A stretch of 64,000 nt of DNA from an uncultured Candidatus Melainabacteria bacterium (GTDB lineage: Bacteria; Cyanobacteriota; Vampirovibrionia; Gastranaerophilales; Gastranaerophilaceae), in assembly GCA_934754655.1 (NCBI GenBank), contig CAKVIC010000009.1, forward strand, positions 22,439 to 86,438, written 5' to 3'. Each line of letters starts with the position of its first letter. Within the stretch, counting starts at the first letter, position 1. The notes beneath the pieces were generated by a model, which saw only the letters and a list, made by a program, of their open reading frames with translations, was not told the origin of the DNA and did not search any database. This document shows positions 62,408 to 64,000 of the stretch, piece after piece. The position numbers and the translations under genes were made by a program.

Positions 62408-62845
62408 ATGATTTTAAAAATATTTAGAATGGAACATAATAAGTTTGTTCCTGAATATAAAACAGGAGGGGCTGCAGGTATGGATTTGTGTGCGGCAATT
62501 TCTGAACCAATTATTTTAAAACCTTTAGAACGCAAATTAATTCCTACGGGTTTAAAAATTGAGCTTGAGCATGGCTATGAAGCACAAATCAGACCTCGTT
62601 CAGGACTTTCTATAAAACATGGTATAAGTTTAATTAATTGTGTTGGTACTATTGACGAGGATTACCGTGGAGAGGTTCGTGTGGGTTTGGTCAATATTTC
62701 AAATGAAGAGTATACAATTCAGCCAGATGAAAGAATCGCTCAAATGGTTATTGCAAAGGTTGAACAAGCCAATATTGAAGTTGTAACAGAACTTTCTGAA
62801 ACTCAACGTGGTGAAGGCGGTTTTGGTTCTACTGGTAAAGTTTAA
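62408..62845 (+). CDS. dut: dUTP diphosphatase
   Basis: A 145-residue trimeric dUTPase. It converts dUTP to dUMP and keeps uracil out of DNA. The five motifs are present: AAGMDLCA, RPRSGLSIKHGI, NCVGTIDEDYRGE, RIAQMVI and the C-terminal RGEGGFGSTG loop that closes over the nucleotide. An AAAAGGAG site precedes the ATG. Confidence 0.96.
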   Translation: MILKIFRMEHNKFVPEYKTGGAAGMDLCAAISEPIILKPLERKLIPTGLKIELEHGYEAQIRPRSGLSIKHGISLINCVGTIDEDYRGEVRVGLVNISNEEYTIQPDERIAQMVIAKVEQANIEVVTELSETQRGEGGFGSTGKV

Positions 62846-62877
62846 ATTATGTTGAGATAATTTTAGGGAAATTTTGG

Positions 62878-63861
62878 GTGAAATATAAAAAATTATCAAA
62901 AGAGCAAATAATTATATCTATTGATAGGTTAACTCGTTTTAAAAATCCTAAAGATAAATATTTGCGAGTTTTTTCTGAAATTTTATCTTCCAATTTAATA
63001 GAGCCAAGGCTTAAAAAAGATGATATTTTAAATTTAGATTATTCAGTGATTACTGGTTATGCAACAGAAATTTTGAATAATTCTCTTGATATTGTAGAAA
63101 AAAGCTCTCCGGATTTTAGTATTAATCAAAAATTAGCAGAGTATGAGAATTCAGTATTTTTTATAGACAAAACTACTGCAACTTTATTAGATAATAAAAT
63201 TGATTATGCCAATATAATTCAAATTTTACCGGACATGCCTGTAAATCTTCGTTGGTTAAAAATGATAGCGTCACTAAATGATATAATAAGCGCTAGAGAA
63301 AAATATCAACTAAAATTTCCTATACGAGAGGTTGTTTTGGTTGAAGGCATTACAGAAGAAATTTTATTACCTGCTTTTAGCAAATTTTTAGGTTTTGATT
63401 TTTATGAAAAAGGTATCCATATAATTCCTGCAGGCGGAAAAAATCAAGTTGTTAAGTTGTATTATGAATTAGCTGAAGAATTAAAAATTCCTATTTTTGT
63501 ACTTTTAGATAGGGATGCAGAAGAAAACATAAAGCAAATCACGCCTAAATTACGTAAACAAGATAGAATACATCTGGTTTCTTGTGGTGAATTTGAGGAC
63601 ATGCTTCCTAAAAATTTAATTGTAAAAACTGTAAATTCGCATTTTAAAAATTTTTTGGAGATAAATATAGAAGAAATTATAAATAATGAATATTCTACAG
63701 TCGAGGTTTTAGAAGAATTGTTTAAACAAAAAGGCTTGCACGAATTTAAAAAAGCAGAATTTGCAAAGCTTGTTAAAGATAACATTTTTGAAAAGGATGA
63801 TGTTTCCGAAGAAATTATAAAAATTATTAAGGAAATTTCAAAAATAAAGATTATTGCTTGA
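62878..63861 (+). CDS. TOPRIM-domain protein
   Basis: A 327-residue protein starting at GTG, with AGGGA 7 nt upstream. The N-terminal half (1-145) is helical and unrecognised. A TOPRIM domain follows: Glu156 (VLVEGITEE) and the D211-R-D213 pair (VLLDRDAEE), as in OLD-family nucleases and DnaG/RNase M5-like enzymes. It lacks an N-terminal ABC ATPase, so it is not a standard OLD nuclease. It may cut or bind nucleic acid. tRNA-Lys follows. Confidence 0.7.
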   Translation: MKYKKLSKEQIIISIDRLTRFKNPKDKYLRVFSEILSSNLIEPRLKKDDILNLDYSVITGYATEILNNSLDIVEKSSPDFSINQKLAEYENSVFFIDKTTATLLDNKIDYANIIQILPDMPVNLRWLKMIASLNDIISAREKYQLKFPIREVVLVEGITEEILLPAFSKFLGFDFYEKGIHIIPAGGKNQVVKLYYELAEELKIPIFVLLDRDAEENIKQITPKLRKQDRIHLVSCGEFEDMLPKNLIVKTVNSHFKNFLEINIEEIINNEYSTVEVLEELFKQKGLHEFKKAEFAKLVKDNIFEKDDVSEEIIKIIKEISKIKIIA

Positions 63862-63886
63862 CACTAAATTTTGTTCTTGTTATTAT
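63858..63886 (+). promoter_or_regulatory. promoter of tRNA-Lys
   Basis: A perfect TTGACA (63858-63863) overlapping the stop codon of the preceding gene, 17 nt, and TATTAT (63881-63886). Confidence 0.75.
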
Positions 63887-63927
63887 AATTTTTGTGGTCG
63901 ATAGACCAAATAGCTGAAATATTATTT

Positions 63928-64000
63928 GCGCTTGTAGCTCAGCAGGTAGAGCACTCCCCTTTTAAGGGATAGGTCGCGCGTTCGAATCGCGCCAAGCGCA
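63928..64000 (+). tRNA. tRNA-Lys(UUU)
   Basis: 73 nt ending exactly at the window edge with discriminator A. The acceptor GCGCTTG pairs with CAAGCGC, the D arm is GCTC...GAGC, the anticodon loop is CTTTTAA (anticodon TTT), and the T arm is GCGCG-TTCGAAT-CGCGC. Any encoded CCA would lie beyond the window. Confidence 0.95.

Noticed and set aside
62408..62845. Phage origin of the dUTPase
   Set aside because: Neighbours are housekeeping genes and all five motifs are of the normal bacterial type; nothing phage-like is nearby.

Overview
The window is an AT-rich (roughly 30% GC by eye), gene-dense bacterial chromosome segment with no phage, transposase, CRISPR array or rRNA. The cell is diderm: it has Kdo and lipid A genes (kdsB, lpxK), a secretin and a lipoprotein. 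It is flagellated (FlhB, a flagellar-type sigma factor, flagellin), has a type IV pilus or type II secretion apparatus, and degrades or remodels alpha-glucans with two GH13 proteins. Its complex I operon has 11 subunits and lacks NuoEFG, as in cyanobacterial NDH-1. Together with the low GC, the pseudopilin N-terminus and several lineage-restricted unknowns, this best fits a non-photosynthetic relative of cyanobacteria (Melainabacteria/Vampirovibrionia, Gastranaerophilales-like). That placement is an inference from gene content; no marker phylogeny was run.

Layout. 1-2.6 kb (minus): end of a TIGR02757-type gene, tadA, a sigma factor and flhB. 2.7-6.8 kb (plus): a small LapA-like membrane protein, clpP, speD, an alpha/beta hydrolase and metK. 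metK makes the S-adenosylmethionine that SpeD consumes, and it has a structured leader able to mask its ribosome binding site. 7-12 kb (plus): an orphan C-terminal transketolase half, ftsE-ftsX, an HDOD protein, a degenerate receiver/GGDEF-like protein and an isochorismatase-family hydrolase. 12.1-14.1 kb (minus): mntP and dnaB. 14.3-16.9 kb is a small accessory island. It holds three 400-bp tandem units, each encoding a small glycine-zipper protein preceded by a 10-codon ORF that overlaps its start codon, then an unknown membrane protein facing them. 17.2-24.8 kb: ruvA, a large EF-hand/Ig-like modular protein with a hexanucleotide-encoded Thr-Gly linker, a small winged-helix protein, an MFS exporter with an apparently leaderless mRNA, a lipoprotein and a long TPR protein.

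24.8-34.3 kb (minus): the complete nuoA-B-C-D-H-I-J-K-L-M-N operon. 34.4-42.1 kb: a TPR protein, a fused FeoA-FeoB iron transporter, a pseudopilin, trpS, a secreted GH13 glycosidase and a flagellin with five cysteines. 42.5-46.6 kb: a giant (1364 aa) GH13-like protein without a signal peptide. 46.6-54.2 kb (minus): a tight gene run from PilP/GspC-like, secretin, ATPase and inner-membrane platform proteins through a small unknown gene into rsmH and ftsL. 54.3-58.3 kb: ruvC (apparently leaderless), a 2-hydroxyacyl-CoA dehydratase/activase-related protein, a pair of unknown membrane proteins and a methyltransferase. 58.3-64 kb: kdsB, lpxK, rpsP, rpsL-rpsG, dut, a TOPRIM protein, tRNA-Leu(GAG) and tRNA-Lys(UUU). 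rpsP and rpsL each have a structured 5' leader.

The best leads for undescribed biology are the triplicated glycine-zipper cassette, the metK and rpsP leaders, the giant GH13 protein, the FlhB NPIH variant, the leaderless promoters and the secretion/cell-division operon. None is proven by sequence reading alone.
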